A stretch of DNA of 64,000 nucleotides from Chrysopilus asiliformis (Eukaryota; Arthropoda; Insecta; Diptera; Rhagionidae), in NCBI GenBank assembly GCA_964034945.1, contig OZ035962.1:13015388-13079387 (forward strand). Direction: 5' to 3'. The translations under genes and the position numbers were made by a program. This document shows, one piece after another, positions 31,114-46,400 of the stretch (within the stretch, counting starts at the first letter, position 1; every line of letters starts with the position of its first letter). Below the pieces are notes generated by a model. That model was not told the DNA's origin and made no database searches. It worked only from the letters and a program-made list of their open reading frames with translations.

Positions 31114-31120
31114 TATAAAA
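31114..31120 (+). promoter_or_regulatory. Candidate TATA box of the CUB-domain gene
   Basis: TATAAAA in cccatataaaacgctc, 154 bp before the start codon. A start about 30 bp downstream would fall in gcgagccatttgatag. The region 31121-31273 is then the 5' UTR. Inferred from sequence only. Confidence 0.5.
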
Positions 31121-31273
31121 CGCTCATCATTTGCGTCACGCGAGCCATTTGATAGCAGCCACGCGACCGGCCGGTACTTTACAAACTCGCAAAACTCGGG
31201 AAATTCCTTCGATAACCTACACGCGATAAGAACGTATTTGATCGAAAATATTATATAAGAACACTAAAGGAAA

Positions 31274-31430
31274 ATGTGGAAATTCATAAGAATTATATTT
31301 GGTTTACAGTTTGTGCTTGTAGTGATAAATTTTGGTGTCGAAACCGTAAATGTTGGACCAAAACAGAAGCAGAGTTCCTGGAAGGACGCACTTTTCGGGA
31401 ATAATTGGGGTCTTGGACGGGATGCGAGAT
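31274..31430 (+). CDS. CUB gene exon 1: signal peptide
   Basis: Starts ATGTGGAAA; hydrophobic segment IIFGLQFVLVVINFGV, then polar linker to GNNWGLGRDAR. Donor AGA T|gtaaat at 31431. The T joined to TT of exon 2 gives Phe, producing RFLSLFTVLQ, the family's usual entry to the cysteine module. The open frame beyond 31430 is intron. Confidence 0.82.
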
Positions 31431-34400
31431 GTAAATTCATTTTTCGTATTTCTATTCTTTCCATGAGTCTTTTTCCCCAACGGAAAGAGTAACACAGAAG
31501 CCTGGGAAACATAACGTTGTTGACTCGTAAATTAATTTCGTATCAAAAACATCAGACCTAACTTTAAAAAATTTCAACACTATATACGAACAAAAAGTAT
31601 TTAATGAGATTTTCCGCACTCGTAAATTTTTTTACGCCCGCACTTTGCTATTTTTATTCGGTATAAAGACTGTTTTAAATTCATTTTTGGTGTTTCCAGT
31701 TTTTCGTGCTCTGTTGCTTTTTTTAATTTTACGAAATGTGTCTAATTAGAACGCTACCATTACGTCTCATTAAACATTTTGGGCTAAATTTAAGAGAAAA
31801 AGTTTGGCCACTGAACGATTTTATTTCGAATTCTGTGGGAGAAAAATGTGTAGACTTACAATTTGAGGGAGATTTCGTTTTTTCTGTGAGTAAAGAAATG
31901 GACATCTAATTGGATTAGGGACATCAAAGGGAATACTAAATTAAGTTCTCGTATTACGTTTTTTGCTTATGGGATTCTTTCAAGAATAATTCAATAGCAA
32001 AGTTTTCAGTTTTGTCTCATTTAAGTAATGCTTTTTTGCCCATTTCGGCGATTTTCGCAAAAATAAGTAAATTGTTTTTAAAGTGATGCGGGTTTCAAAT
32101 TCTTCAAATATGTGCGACAAAAAAATGTGGACGTAATTAGTTGGCACGATTTAAAAAAGTATTTTTTAGCAAAAACTTCATTCTTATGGATAATTTTTTA
32201 ATAACAATTTTATGTTCGCATTGACGGTTGGCATCTGGAAATTGTAGCTTTTCTTTTGTTTATATTAAAATTCTCTACATTTTTGCTATTTGCCGTAAAT
32301 CTATATACTTGACCGAAATCGAGATATTTTAGATTTTGATTTTTTATATAAACTAATACAGTAGAATCCCGATAATTCGTATTTCAAGGGACCGACGTAA
32401 AAATACGAAGTATCAGGATATTCGAATTAGAGGGATTCTACTGTATCGGGATTTTTTCAAGGGACCAGCAAATTCATACGAATTAGCGGGATATACGAAT
32501 TATTGGGGTACGAATTATCGGGATTCTACTGTATTTAATTTTTTGTATTTTTGTATAAACGAATATTTTATTCGACGGGTTATAATGTAAATAGATTTTG
32601 TATAAAAAAGTCGTGTGCTTTTCACACCAGATTTTTAAAAACTTGTAAGAAAATAAAAACGCGACAACATTATTTTATTTTTTTGAGTGCACTGTGCTTC
32701 CCTAAGCTCTGGCTGAAACTATAAAAGTAAAAAAAAACTTAGAAAGTGTAAATGTTTAAAAAACTTAAACCCTATTAATAGTCATAAAGATAAACTGTTT
32801 GCTAAGCAGGATATTTGAATTAAACACGCAACTTCCACATCAGAACGCATTGACATAGCGACTTGAAATTTTTTGTAAAGGAGTTCGTCGTTTTTTATCA
32901 ACCATATTTTTTTTTAAATACAGTTCTTTGAAAATTTCGCGAAACCTATGCGCTTTTGGAAAAAAATGAATATAACAAGATTTAAAGGATATAAAATTTT
33001 CTACATTTTCTGCTTTGACGGTTTTTTGTACACTGCCGGTCAAAAAAACTTGACCGATGATAAAAAAAAACCAATTTTTCGACTTTTCACTCCCATTGTA
33101 TGTGCAAGTTAAGGTTTTTTATATACATTCAAGGTGAATGATAAGAGAATTGACATTTTCAATTTTGAATTGATCGATATTCGACTATTATCGACTTTTC
33201 TCGGCTGCAATCGCCTCGGCTCGAGGAAACGCGGCCAAGTCGGCCGAGCGCACCCGATCACGCATCATTGTTTATGTACTGTCAACAATCGCCAACGACA
33301 ATTTTTCATCATTTGATTCCTTGTTATTATCACGAGTATGACCGTTCATGTGTAATAAGCGCTTAATAACTAAAAATACGGAAATAAAGGTAAATTTGTC
33401 ACTCTTAAGAATATAATAAAATTACAAAAAAAATGTTGAATAAGCTTCAGTTATGTACATTCTTTCAGAAATTGTCGAATTAAAACATTTACAATACATG
33501 AAACATGAGTGAAAAGTCGAAAAATTGGTTTTTTTTTTTATCATCGGTCAAGTTTTTTTGACCGGCAGTGTATCTCTAATAGTTCTAAAGATATTTGAAA
33601 AAAAAATCGGTTTTTTGAAAATCTCTCAAAAACTATGCGCTATTATGAAAAAATGTGTATAACCAGATTCAAAGGAAATAAAATTTCCTACATTTTTTCT
33701 CGGATTTTACGTATCTTTAACAGTTCTCTAGAGCAGGCATCTCCAGGCCTTGGCTCTTGCGGCTCCTCGTACATATTATTGAGCCAGACACATTTTACTT
33801 TGCCCACATTAATGTTTTTGTCAATACTATCTTACATTTGCATTCAGAAAAACGAACCTGAACAAAAGGCCGCCGAACGTGATCGAACATCTCTTTCCAC
33901 CACCAGTAAGCTAGAATCGATATGCACATAGTTTAACTAGTTAGGAAACGTAGGCCTTTTTACGTGTACCTACGGTGGAGTAAAGATAACCGATATACTC
34001 TGGACGCGGTTTTTCTTTCTTTCCTATGCGTAAATTACCAACAAAACACAACACATGTAAAACCTAGCCATATTTTTATACACCACCAACACATGCAATC
34101 TCCCGCTGTCGGAAAATTGCATGTGTTGGTGGTGTATGAAAATATGGCTAGGTTTTACATGTGTTGTGTTTTGTTGGTAATTTACGCATAGGAAAGAAAG
34201 AAAAACCGCGTCCAGAGTATATCGGTTATCTTTACTCCAACGTAGGTACACGGAAAATGCCCTACGATTCCTATCTAGGTAATCTATGATATGCAGTTTG
34301 ATTTGTAGTTAGTTTGTTTCAGACTTTCGATGCAAGAGGATGTCATTCGTCTGCTTAATATTTATTAGATTTGTAATGAGGTTTTGAATGCCGAGTAGAA

Positions 34401-37400
34401 AATGCTTCGAGTTCAGGTTGTGGTGGTTTCGACGTGGTGGTGGTTGTACAGAGACAGTTATCTTGGAGACCCCTGCTCTAGAGATTTGAAAAAATATTAT
34501 TTTTTACATATTTTTTTTCGAAAAGGAGAGTTTTGTGTTGATCAAACTCTCCATTTTGGATAAAAAATAGGTAAAAAATAATAATTTTTCAAATCTCTAG
34601 AGAACTGTTAAAGATACGTGATTCACATCTGATATTTTATCACTTTTTTTTTTTTTTTTGATAATTTTTTTAAACTTTTATCTCGGAATCCTTCATGTGT
34701 TGTGATTTCTTAATCGCTAAAAGAAATTGAGTTCGAAACCCACAAATTTTTGAATACGCGCAATTTTCTCAAAATTATTGCCCCTAGCGCATTTTTCTTC
34801 AAGAAAATGGCCTGCGACGTATTTCATTGAATAACTTTCAATAGTGGAGGGTTTGTTTTTAAAAGTTTTTCCTACGGTGCAATTTCTGTTGTATTTTGGA
34901 AACGTAAAATACCCATAAAATATTTTTTATATAATCAAACTCTCGGATCGGGCATTCAAATTTTTCTCAATTAACTCTCGCTTCCAACTTATGTCTGAGA
35001 TTCACATAATGATCATTATTTATTGAAAATTGTTCGAAAAAAGGATCACATCGTTATCCTTACAGCATCGTTTGGTCCAAATTTTACAATTTTGACATCA
35101 AAACAGGGCTGTAAAGTCGGTAGCTTAATGTTTGACTCCGACTCCTGAAATTTCAGAATATCTGACTCCTAATATATTCCTGAAAGTCTAGAAGGTCTAA
35201 CTTTAAATGCAACTCCGACTCCTTCGGCTAAAAAAAGTCATTAAAACAGATCTAACCCCAAATCAAACCAATTGGAGTTGGAGTTGACAAATTTTATCTG
35301 ACTCCGACTCTTAAACTCTCTTGTGATTGTTGACTGACTCTGACTCCTGAAGCAATAATTTACGGAAAAACGCAATTTTCCATACATCTATTAATGATTA
35401 TTGGAAATTTGGTCTTATCTTTTAAACATATTTCAAATTGTGCAAATGTAAATATCTTTAAGACCGCCACAGTCACCACAAAACATGAGTCCTGAATAAA
35501 ACCTTCCAGAAATTTTATAAATGAACCCAATTGAAAGTTGAGTTTACTTGTGCAGAAACTTTTGTGGATTTAATCCTTCTCGAAGCCTTTTGATGAAATA
35601 GCATTTAAGATAAATATTTTCATAAATTTTGTTGAACGACCGCTGACTTTTCGTGGTGCAAAACGAACTTAAGGAAACAAATCGATAGACCAAAGGGAAA
35701 AAATCTAAGGAAAAGATAAACATCCTTCCGAACTTTATTGGCTCTGAATATAAATAAGTTATCCGTCAACTGGATAAAGGTCAACAGTAGAACAGAACTT
35801 AATAGATTCTAAAATATCACAAAATTTAAGCTCTTAAATATTTACAAAAGCAATATCGTCGATTTAAGAAGATGGTATTTTGCTGGGAAATGTTTAAAGT
35901 CTGCGTAAAGTTTGAAGATTTTTAATAGTTCAAAAGTTTATATATAAGAATGTTCACGAAGAAGTGGAAAACTTTCCGTTGATTGTGACCAAAAAATAAT
36001 TTAAGACGTATATATAATATTAGGCATGGTTGATACTGAGATTTTCTAAAGCATTTTTTTCTCGTCAAGTGAGCAGTGTTAGGAAAATTTTGGTAAATGC
36101 GAATTTATCGAGGGGTTGGGGCGGGTGGAGAAAACGAGATCCGTCATGATTTAGATGTATAGGAATGTATAGGAATGTACAGGAATGTATAGGAATGTAC
36201 AGGAATGTATAGGAATGTATAGGAATGTATAGGAATGTATAGGAATGTATAGGAATGTATAGGAATGTATAGGAATGTATAGGAATGTATCGGAATGTAT
36301 CGGAATGTATAGGAATATATAGGAATGTATAGGAATGTATAGGAATGTATAGGAATGTATAGGAATGTATAGGAATGTATAGGAATGTATAGGAATGTAT
36401 AGGAATGCATAGGAATGTATAGGAATGTATAGGAATGTATAGGAATGTATAGGAATGTATAGGAATGTATAGGAATGTATAGGAATGTATAGGAATGTAC
36501 AGGAATGTATAGGAATGTATAGGAATGTATAGGAATGTATAGGAATGTATAGGAATGTATAGGAATGTATAGGAATGTATAAGAATGTATAGGAATGTAT
36601 AGGAATGTATAGGAATGTATAGGAATGTATAGGAATGTATAGGAATGTATAGGAATGTATAGGAATGTATAGGAATGTATAGGAATGTATAGGAATGTAT
36701 AGGAATGTATATGAATGTATAGGAATGTATAGGAATGTATAGGAATGTATAGGAATGTATAGGAATGTATAGGAATGTATAGGAATGTATATGAATGTAT
36801 AGGAATGTATAGGAATGTATAGGAATGTATAGGAATGTATAGGAATGTATAGGAATGTATAGGAATGCATAGGAATGTATAGGAATGTATAGGAATGTAT
36901 AGGAATGTATAGGAATGTATAGGAATGTATAGGAATGTATAGGAATGTATAGGAATGTACAGGAATGTATAGGAATGTATAGGAATGTATAGGAATGTAT
37001 AGGAATGTATAGGAATGTATAGGAATGTATAGGAATGTATAGGAATATATAGGAATGTATAGGAATGTATAGGAATGTATATTAATGTATAGGAATGTAT
37101 AGGAATGTATAGGAATGTATAGGAATGTATAGGAATGTATAGGAATGTATAGGAATGTATAGGAATGTATAGGAATGTATAGGAATGTATCGGAATGTAT
37201 CGGAATGTATAGGAATGTATAAGAATGTATAGGAATGTATAGGAATGTATAGGAATGTATAGGAATGTATAGGAATGTATAGGAATGTATAGGAATGTAT
37301 AGGAATGCATAGGAATGTATAGGAATGTATCGGAATGTATCGGAATGTATAGGAATATATAGGAATGTATAGGAATGTATAGGAATGTATAGGAATGTAT

Positions 37401-40400
37401 AGGAATGTATAGGAATGTATAGGAATGTATAGGAATGCATAGGAATGTATAGGAATGTATAGGAATGTATAGGAATGTATAGGAATGTATAGGAATGTAT
37501 AGGAATGTATAGGAATGTATAGGAATGTACAGGAATGTATAGGAATGTATAGGAATGTATAGGAATGTATAGGAATGTATAGGAATGTATAGGAATGTAT
37601 AGGAATGTATAGGAATGTATAGGAATGTATAAGAATGTATAGGAATGTATAGGAATGTACAGGAATGTATAGGAATGTATAGGAATGTATAGGAATGTAT
37701 AGGAATGTATAGGAATGTATAGGAATGTATAGGAATGTATAGGAATGTATAGGAATGTATAGGAATGTATATGAATGTATAGGAATGTATAGGAATGTAT
37801 AGGAATGTATAGGAATGTATAGGAATGTATAGGAATGTATAGGAATGTATATGAATGTATAGGAATGTATAGGAATGTATAGGAATGTATAGGAATGTAT
37901 AGGAATGTATAGGAATGTATAGGAATGCATAGGAATGTATAGGAATGTATAGGAATGTATAGGAATGTATAGGAATGTATAGGAATGCATAGGAATGTAT
38001 AGGAATGTATAGGAATGTACAGGAATGTATAGGAATGTATAGGAATGTATAGGAATGTATAGGAATGTATCGGAATGTATCGGAATGTATAGGAATATAT
38101 AGGAATGTATAGGAATGTATAGGAATGTATAGGAATGTATAGGAATGTATAGGAATGTATGGGAATGTATAGGAATGTATAGGAATGTATAGGAATGCAT
38201 AGGAATGTATAGGAATGTATAGGAATGTATAGGAATGTATAGGAATGTATAGGAATGTATAGGAATGTTTAGGAATGTATAGGAATGTACAGGAATGTAT
38301 AGGAATGTATAGGAATGTATAGGAATGTATAGGAATGTATAGGAATGTATAGGAATGTATAGGAATGTATAGGAATGTATAGGAATGTATAGGAATGTAT
38401 AGGAATGTATAGGAATGTATAGGAATGTATAGGAATGTATAAGAATGTATAGGAATGTATAGGAATGTATAGGAATGTATAGGAATGTATAGGAATGTAT
38501 AGGAATGTATAGGAATGTATAGGAATGTATAGGAATGTATAGGAATGTATAGGAATGTATAGGAATGTATAGGAATGTATAGGAATGTATAGGAATGTAT
38601 AGGAATGTATAGGAATGTATAGGAATGTATAGGAATGTATAGGAAAGTATAGGAANNNNNNNNNNNNNNNNNNNNNNNNNNNNNNNNNNNNNNNNNNNNN
38701 NNNNNNNNNNNNNNNNNNNNNNNNNNNNNNNNNNNNNNNNNNNNNNNNNNNNNNNNNNNNNNNNNNNNNNNNNNNNNNNNNNNNNNNNNNNNNNNNNNNN
38801 NNNNNNNNNNNNNNNNNNNNNNNNNNNNNNNNNNNNNNNNNNNNNNNNNNNNNNNAGGAATGTATAGGAATGTATAGGAATGTATAGGAATGTATAGGAA
38901 TGTATAGGAATGTATAGGAATGTATAGGAATGTATAGGAATGTATAGGAATGTATAGGAATGTATAGGAATGTATAGGAATGTATAGGAATGTATAGGAA
39001 TGTATAGGAATGTATAGGAATGTATAGGAATGTATAGGAATGTATAGGAATGTATAGGAATGTATAGGAATGTATAGGAATGTATAGGAATGTATAGGAA
39101 TGTATAGGAATGTATAGGAATGTATAGGAATGTATAGGAATGTATAGGAATGTATAGGAATGTATAGGAATGTATAGGAATGTATAGGAATGTATAGGAA
39201 TGTATAGGAATGTATAGGAATGTATAGGAATGTATAGGAATGTATAGGAATGTATAGGAATGTATAGGAATGTATAGGAATGTATAGGAATGTATAGGAA
39301 TGTATAGGAATGTATAGGAATGTATAGGAATGTATAGGAATGTATAGGAATGTATAGGAATGTATAGGAATGTATAGGAATGTATAGGAATGTATAGGAA
39401 TGTATAGGAATGTATAGGAATGTATAGGAATGTATAGGAATGTATAGGAATGTATAGGAATGTATAGGAATGTATAGGAATGTATAGGAATGTATAGGAA
39501 TGTATAGGAATGTATAGGAATGTATAGGAATGTATAGGAATGTATAGGAATGTATAGGAATGTATAGGAATGTATGGGAATGTATAGGAATGTATAGGAA
39601 TATATAGGAATGTATAGGAATGTATTGGAATGTATAGGAATGTATAGGAATGTATAGGAATGTATAGGAATGTGTAGGAATGCATAGGAATGTATAGGAA
39701 TGTATAGGAATGTACAGGAATGTATAGGAATGTATAGGAATGTATAGGAATGTATAGGAATGTATAGGAATGTATAGGAATGTATAGGAATGTATAGGAA
39801 TGTATAGGAATGTATAGGAATGTATAGGAATGTATAGGAATGTATAGGAATGTATAGGAATGTATAGGAATGTATAGGAATGTATAGGAATGTATAGGAA
39901 TGTATAGGAATGTATAGGAATGTATAGGAATGTATAGGAATGTATAGGAATGTATAGGAATGTATAGGAATGTATAGGAATGTATAGGAATGTATAGGAA
40001 TGTATAGGAATGTATAGGAATGTATAGGAATGTATAGGAATGTATAGGAATGTATAGGAATGTATAGGAATGTATAGGAATGTATAGGAATGTATAGGAA
40101 TGTATAGGAATGTATAGGAATGTATAGGAATGTATAGGAATGTATAGGAATGTATAGGAATGTATAGGAATGTATAGGAATGTATAGGAATGTATAGGAA
40201 TATATAGGAATGTATAGGAATGTATAGGAATGTATAGGAATGTATAGGAATGTATAGGAATGTATAGGAATGTATAGGAATGTATAGGAATGTATAGGAA
40301 TGTATAGGAATGTATAGGAATGTATAGGAATGTATAGGAATGTATAGGAATGTATAGGAATGTATAGGAATGTATAGGAATGTATAGGAATGTATAGGAA

Positions 40401-43400
40401 TGTATAGGAATGTATAGGAATGTATAGGAATGTATAGGAATGTATAGGAATGTATAGGAATGTATAGGAATGTATAGGAATGTATAGGAATGTATAGGAA
40501 TGTATAGGAATGTATAGGAATGTATAGGAATGTATAGGAATGTATAGGAATGTATAGGAATGTATAGGAATGTATAGGAATGTATAGGAATGTATAGGAA
40601 TGTATAGGAATGTATAGGAATGTATAGGAATGTATAGGAATGTATAGGAATGTATAGGAATGTATAGGAATGTATAGGAATGTATAGGAATGTATAGGAA
40701 TGTATAGGAATGTATAGGAATGTATAGGAATGTATAGGAATGTATAGGAATGTATAGGAATGTATAGGAATGTATAGGAATGTATAGGAATGTATAGGAA
40801 TGTATAGGAATGTATAGGAATGTATAGGAATGTATAGGAATGTATAGGAATGTATAGGAATGTATAGGAATGTATAGGAATGTATAGGAATGTATAGGAA
40901 TGTATAGGAATGTATAGGAATGTATAGGAATGTATAGGAATGTATAGGAATGTATAGGAATGTATAGGAATGTATAGGAATGTATAGGAATGTATAGGAA
41001 TGTATAGGAATGTATAGGAATGTATAGGAATGTATAGGAATGTATAGGAATGTATAGGAATGTATAGGAATGTATAGGAATGTATAGGAATGTATAGGAA
41101 TGTATAGGAATGTATAGGAATGTATAGGAATGTATAGGAATGTATAGGAATGTATAGGAATGTATAGGAATGTATAGGAATGTATAGGAATGTATAGGAA
41201 TGTATAGGAATGTATAGGAATGTATAGGAATGTATAGGAATGTATAGGAATGTATAGGAATGTATAGGAATGTATAGGAATGTATAGGAATGTATAGGAA
41301 TGTATAGGAATGTATAGGAATGTATAGGAATGTATAGGAATGTATAGGAATGTATAGGAATGTATAGGAATGTATAGGAATGTATAGGAATGTATAGGAA
41401 TGTATAGGAATGTATAGGAATGTATAGGAATGTATAGGAATGTATAGGAATGTATAGGAATGTATAGGAATGTATAGGAATGTATAGGAATGTATAGGAA
41501 TGTATAGGAATGTATAGGAATGTATAGGAATGTATAGGAATGTATAGGAATGTATAGGAATGTATAGGAATGTATAGGAATGTATAGGAATGTATAGGAA
41601 TGTATAGGAATGTATAGGAATGTATAGGAATGTATAGGAATGTATAGGAATGTATAGGAATGTATAGGAATGTATAGGAATGTATAGGAATGTATAGGAA
41701 TGTATAGGAATGTATAGGAATGTATAGGAATGTATAGGAATGTATAGGAATGTATAGGAATGTATAGGAATGTATAGGAATGTATAGGAATGTATAGGAA
41801 TGTATAGGAATGTATAGGAATGTATAGGAATGTATAGGAATGTATAGGAATGTATAGGAATGTATAGGAATGTATAGGAATGTATAGGAATGTATAGGAA
41901 TGTATAGGAATGTATAGGAATGTATAGGAATGTATAGGAATGTATAGGAATGTATAGGAATGTATAGGAATGTATAGGAATGTATAGGAATGTATAGGAA
42001 TGTATAGGAATGTATAGGAATGTATAGGAATGTATAGGAATGTATAGGAATGTATAGGAATGTATAGGAATGTATAGGAATGTATAGGAATGTATAGGAA
42101 TGTATAGGAATGTATAGGAATGTATAGGAATGTATAGGAATGTATAGGAATGTATAGGAATGTATAGGAATGTATAGGAATGTATAGGAATGTATAGGAA
42201 TGTATAGGAATGTATAGGAATGTATAGGAATGTATAGGAATGTATAGGAATGTATAGGAATGTATAGGAATGTATAGGAATGTATAGGAATGTATAGGAA
42301 TGTATAGGAATGTATAGGAATGTATAGGAATGTATAGGAATGTATAGGAATGTATAGGAATGTATAGGAATGTATAGGAATGTATAGGAATGTATAGGAA
42401 TGTATAGGAATGTATAGGAATGTATAGGAATGTATAGGAATGTATAGGAATGTATAGGAATGTATAGGAATGTATAGGAATGTATAGGAATGTATAGGAA
42501 TGTATAGGAATGTATAGGAATGTATAGGAATGTATAGGAATGTATAGGAATGTATAGGAATGTATAGGAATGTATAGGAATGTATAGGAATGTATAGGAA
42601 TGTATAGGAATGTATAGGAATGTATAGGAATGTATAGGAATGTATAGGAATGTATAGGAATGTATAGGAATGTATAGGAATGTATAGGAATGTATAGGAA
42701 TGTATAGGAATGTATAGGAATGTATAGGAATGTATAGGAATGTATAGGAATGTATAGGAATGTATAGGAATGTATAGGAATGTATAGGAATGTATAGGAA
42801 TGTATAGGAATGTATAGGAATGTATAGGAATGTATAGGAATGTATAGGAATGTATAGGAATGTATAGGAATGTATAGGAATGTATAGGAATGTATAGGAA
42901 TGTATAGGAATGTATAGGAATGTATAGGAATGTATAGGAATGTATAGGAATGTATAGGAATGTATAGGAATGTATAGGAATGTATAGGAATGTATAGGAA
43001 TGTATAGGAATGTATAGGAATGTATAGGAATGTATAGGAATGTATAGGAATGTATAGGAATGTATAGGAATGTATAGGAATGTATAGGAATGTATAGGAA
43101 TGTATAGGAATGTATAGGAATGTATAGGAATGTATAGGAATGTATAGGAATGTATAGGAATGTATAGGAATGTATAGGAATGTATAGGAATGTATAGGAA
43201 TGTATAGGAATGTATAGGAATGTATAGGAATGTATAGGAATGTATAGGAATGTATAGGAATGTATAGGAATGTATAGGAATGTATAGGAATGTATAGGAA
43301 TGTATAGGAATGTATAGGAATGTATAGGAATGTATAGGAATGTATAGGAATGTATAGGAATGTATAGGAATGTATAGGAATGTATAGGAATGTATAGGAA

Positions 43401-46400
43401 TGTATAGGAATGTATAGGAATGTATAGGAATGTATAGGAATGTATAGGAATGTATAGGAATGTATAGGAATGTATAGGAATGTATAGGAATGTATAGGAA
43501 TGTATAGGAATGTATAGGAATGTATAGGAATGTATAGGAATGTATAGGAATGTATAGGAATGTATAGGAATGTATAGGAATGTATAGGAATGTATAGGAA
43601 TGTATAGGAATGTATAGGAATGTATAGGAATGTATAGGAATGTATAGGAATGTATAGGAATGTATAGGAATGTATAGGAATGTATAGGAATGTATAGGAA
43701 TGTATAGGAATGTATAGGAATGTATAGGAATGTATAGGAATGTATAGGAATGTATAGGAATGTATAGGAATGTATAGGAATGTATAGGAATGTATAGGAA
43801 TGTATAGGAATGTATAGGAATGTATAGGAATGTATAGGAATGTATAGGAATGTATAGGAATGTATAGGAATGTATAGGAATGTATAGGAATGTATAGGAA
43901 TGTATAGGAATGTATAGGAATGTATAGGAATGTATAGGAATGTATAGGAATGTATAGGAATGTATAGGAATGTATAGGAATGTATAGGAATGTATAGGAA
44001 TGTATAGGAATGTATAGGAATGTATAGGAATGTATAGGAATGTATAGGAATGTATAGGAATGTATAGGAATGTATAGGAATGTATAGGAATGTATAGGAA
44101 TGTATAGGAATGTATAGGAATGTATAGGAATGTATAGGAATGTATAGGAATGTATAGGAATGTATAGGAATGTATAGGAATGTATAGGAATAGGAATGTA
44201 TAGGAATGTATAGGAATGTATAGGAATGTATAGGAATGTATAGGAATGTATAGGAATGTATAGGAATGTATAGGAATGTATAGGAATGTATAGGAATGTA
44301 TAGGAATGTATAGGAATGTATAGGAATGTATAGGAATGTATAGGAATGTATAGGAATGTATAGGAATGTATAGGAATGTATAGGAATGTATAGGAATGTA
44401 TAGGAATGTATAGGAAGTAGAATGTATAGGAATGTATAGGAATGTATAGGAATGTATAGGAATGTATAGGAATGTATAGGAATGTATAGGAATGTATAGG
44501 ATGTATAGGAATGTATAGGAATGTATAGGAATGTATAGGAATGTATAGGAATGTATAGAAATGTATAGGAATGTATAGGAATGTATAGAAATGTATAGGA
44601 ATGCATAGGAATGTATAGGAATGTATAGGAATGTATAGGAATGTATAGGAATGTATAGGAATGTATAGGAATGCATAGGAATGTATAGAAATGTATAGGA
44701 ATGTATAGGAATGTATAGGAATGTATAGGAATGTATAGGAATGTATAGGAATGTATAGGAATGTATAGGAGTGTATAGGAGTGTATAGGAGTGTATAGGA
44801 ATGTATAGGAATGTATAGGAATGTATAGGAATGTATAGGAATGTATAGGAATGTATAGGAATGTATAGGAATGTATAGGAATGTATAGGAATGTATAGGA
44901 ATGTATAGGAATGTATAGGAATGTATAGGAATGTATAGGAGTGTATAGGAGTGTATAGGAGTGTATAGGAATGTATAGGAATGTATAGGAATGTATAGGA
45001 ATGTATAGGAATGTATAGGAATGTATAGGAATGTATAGGAATGTATAGGAATGTATAGGAATGTATAGGAATGTATAGGAATGTATAGGAATGTATAGGA
45101 ATGTATAGGAATGTATAGGAATGTATAGGAATGTGTAGGAATGTGTAGGAATGTATAGGAATGTATAGGAATGTATAGGAATGTATAGGAATGTATAGGA
45201 ATGTATAGGAATGTATAGGAATGTATAGGAATGTATAGGAATGTATAGGAATGTATAGGAATGTATAGGAATGTATAGGAATGTATAGGAATGTATAGGA
45301 ATGTATAGGAATGTATAGGAATGTATAGGAATGTATAGGAATGTATAGGAATGTATAGGAATGTATAGGAATGTATAGGAATGTATAGAATGTATAGGAA
45401 TGTATAGGAATGTATAGGAATGTATAGGAATGTATAGGAATGTAGATGTATAGGAATGTATAGGAATGTATAGGAATGTATAGGAATGTATAGGAATGTA
45501 TAGGAATGTATAGGAATGTATAGGAATGTATAGGAATGTATAGGAATGATAGAATGTATAGGAATGTATAGGAATGTATAGAAATGTATAGGAATGTATA
45601 GGAATGTATAGGAATGTATAGGAATGTATAGGAATGTATAGGAATGTATAGGAATGTATAGGAATGTATAGGAATGTATAGAATGTATAGGAATGTATAG
45701 GAATGTATAGGAATGTATAGGAATGTATAGGAATGTATAGGAATGTATAGGAATGTATAGGAGTGTATAGGAGTGTATAGGAATGTATAGGAATGTATAG
45801 GAATGTATAGGAATGTATAGGAATGTATAGGAATGTATAGGAATGTATAGGAATGTATAGGAATGTATAGGAATGTATAGGAATGTATAGGAATGTATAG
45901 GAATGTATAGGAATGTATAGGAATGTATAGGAATGTATAGGAATGTATAGGAATGTATAGGAATGTATAGGAATGTATAGGAATGTATAGGAATGTATAG
46001 GAATGTATAAGAATGTATAGAATGTGTAGGAATGTATAGGAATGTATAGGAATGTATAGGAATGTATAGGAATGTATAGGGATGTATAGGAATGTATAGG
46101 AATGTATAGGAATGTATAGGAATGTATAGGAATGTATAGGAATGTATAGGAATGTATAGGAATGTATAGGAATGTATAGGAATGTATAGAATGTATAGGA
46201 ATGTATAGGAATGTATAGGAATGTATAGGAATGTATAGGAATGTATAGGAATGTATAGGAATGTATAGGAATGTATAGGAATGTATAGGAATGTATAGGA
46301 ATGTATAGGAATGTATAGGAATGTATAGGAATGTATAGGAATGTATAGGAATGTATAGGAATGTATAGGAATGTATAGGAATGTATAGGAATGTATAGGA

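Larger units (their letters stand above)
33709..34619. repeat. Foldback element carrying a hAT-type MITE in its left arm
   Basis: acgtatctttaacagttctc at 33709 is inverted at 34600-34619, and agatttgaaaaaatattatt (34482 onward) is inverted before that. The centre is ggagagttttgtgttgatcaaactctcc, near 34538. Taking out 33734-34475 plus one 8-bp duplication joins the left arm into one continuous inverted repeat of about 60-70 bp. Confidence 0.75.
31431..36154 (+). other. CUB gene intron 1, left flank of the satellite
   Basis: AT-rich intron with three nested or neighbouring miniature elements (32359-32531, 33031-33570, 33734-34475), a larger foldback (33709-34619) and a GACTCC-rich patch (35100-35355). 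Stretches around 32930-33020 and 33600-33720 are related to each other and to 63280-63370 (tataaaattttcctacattt). No exon is recognised. Confidence 0.55.

Noticed and set aside
33964..34251. Two 75-codon frames on opposite strands with nearly the same protein
   Set aside because: They are mirror images created by the hairpin 33963-34252, not two genes.
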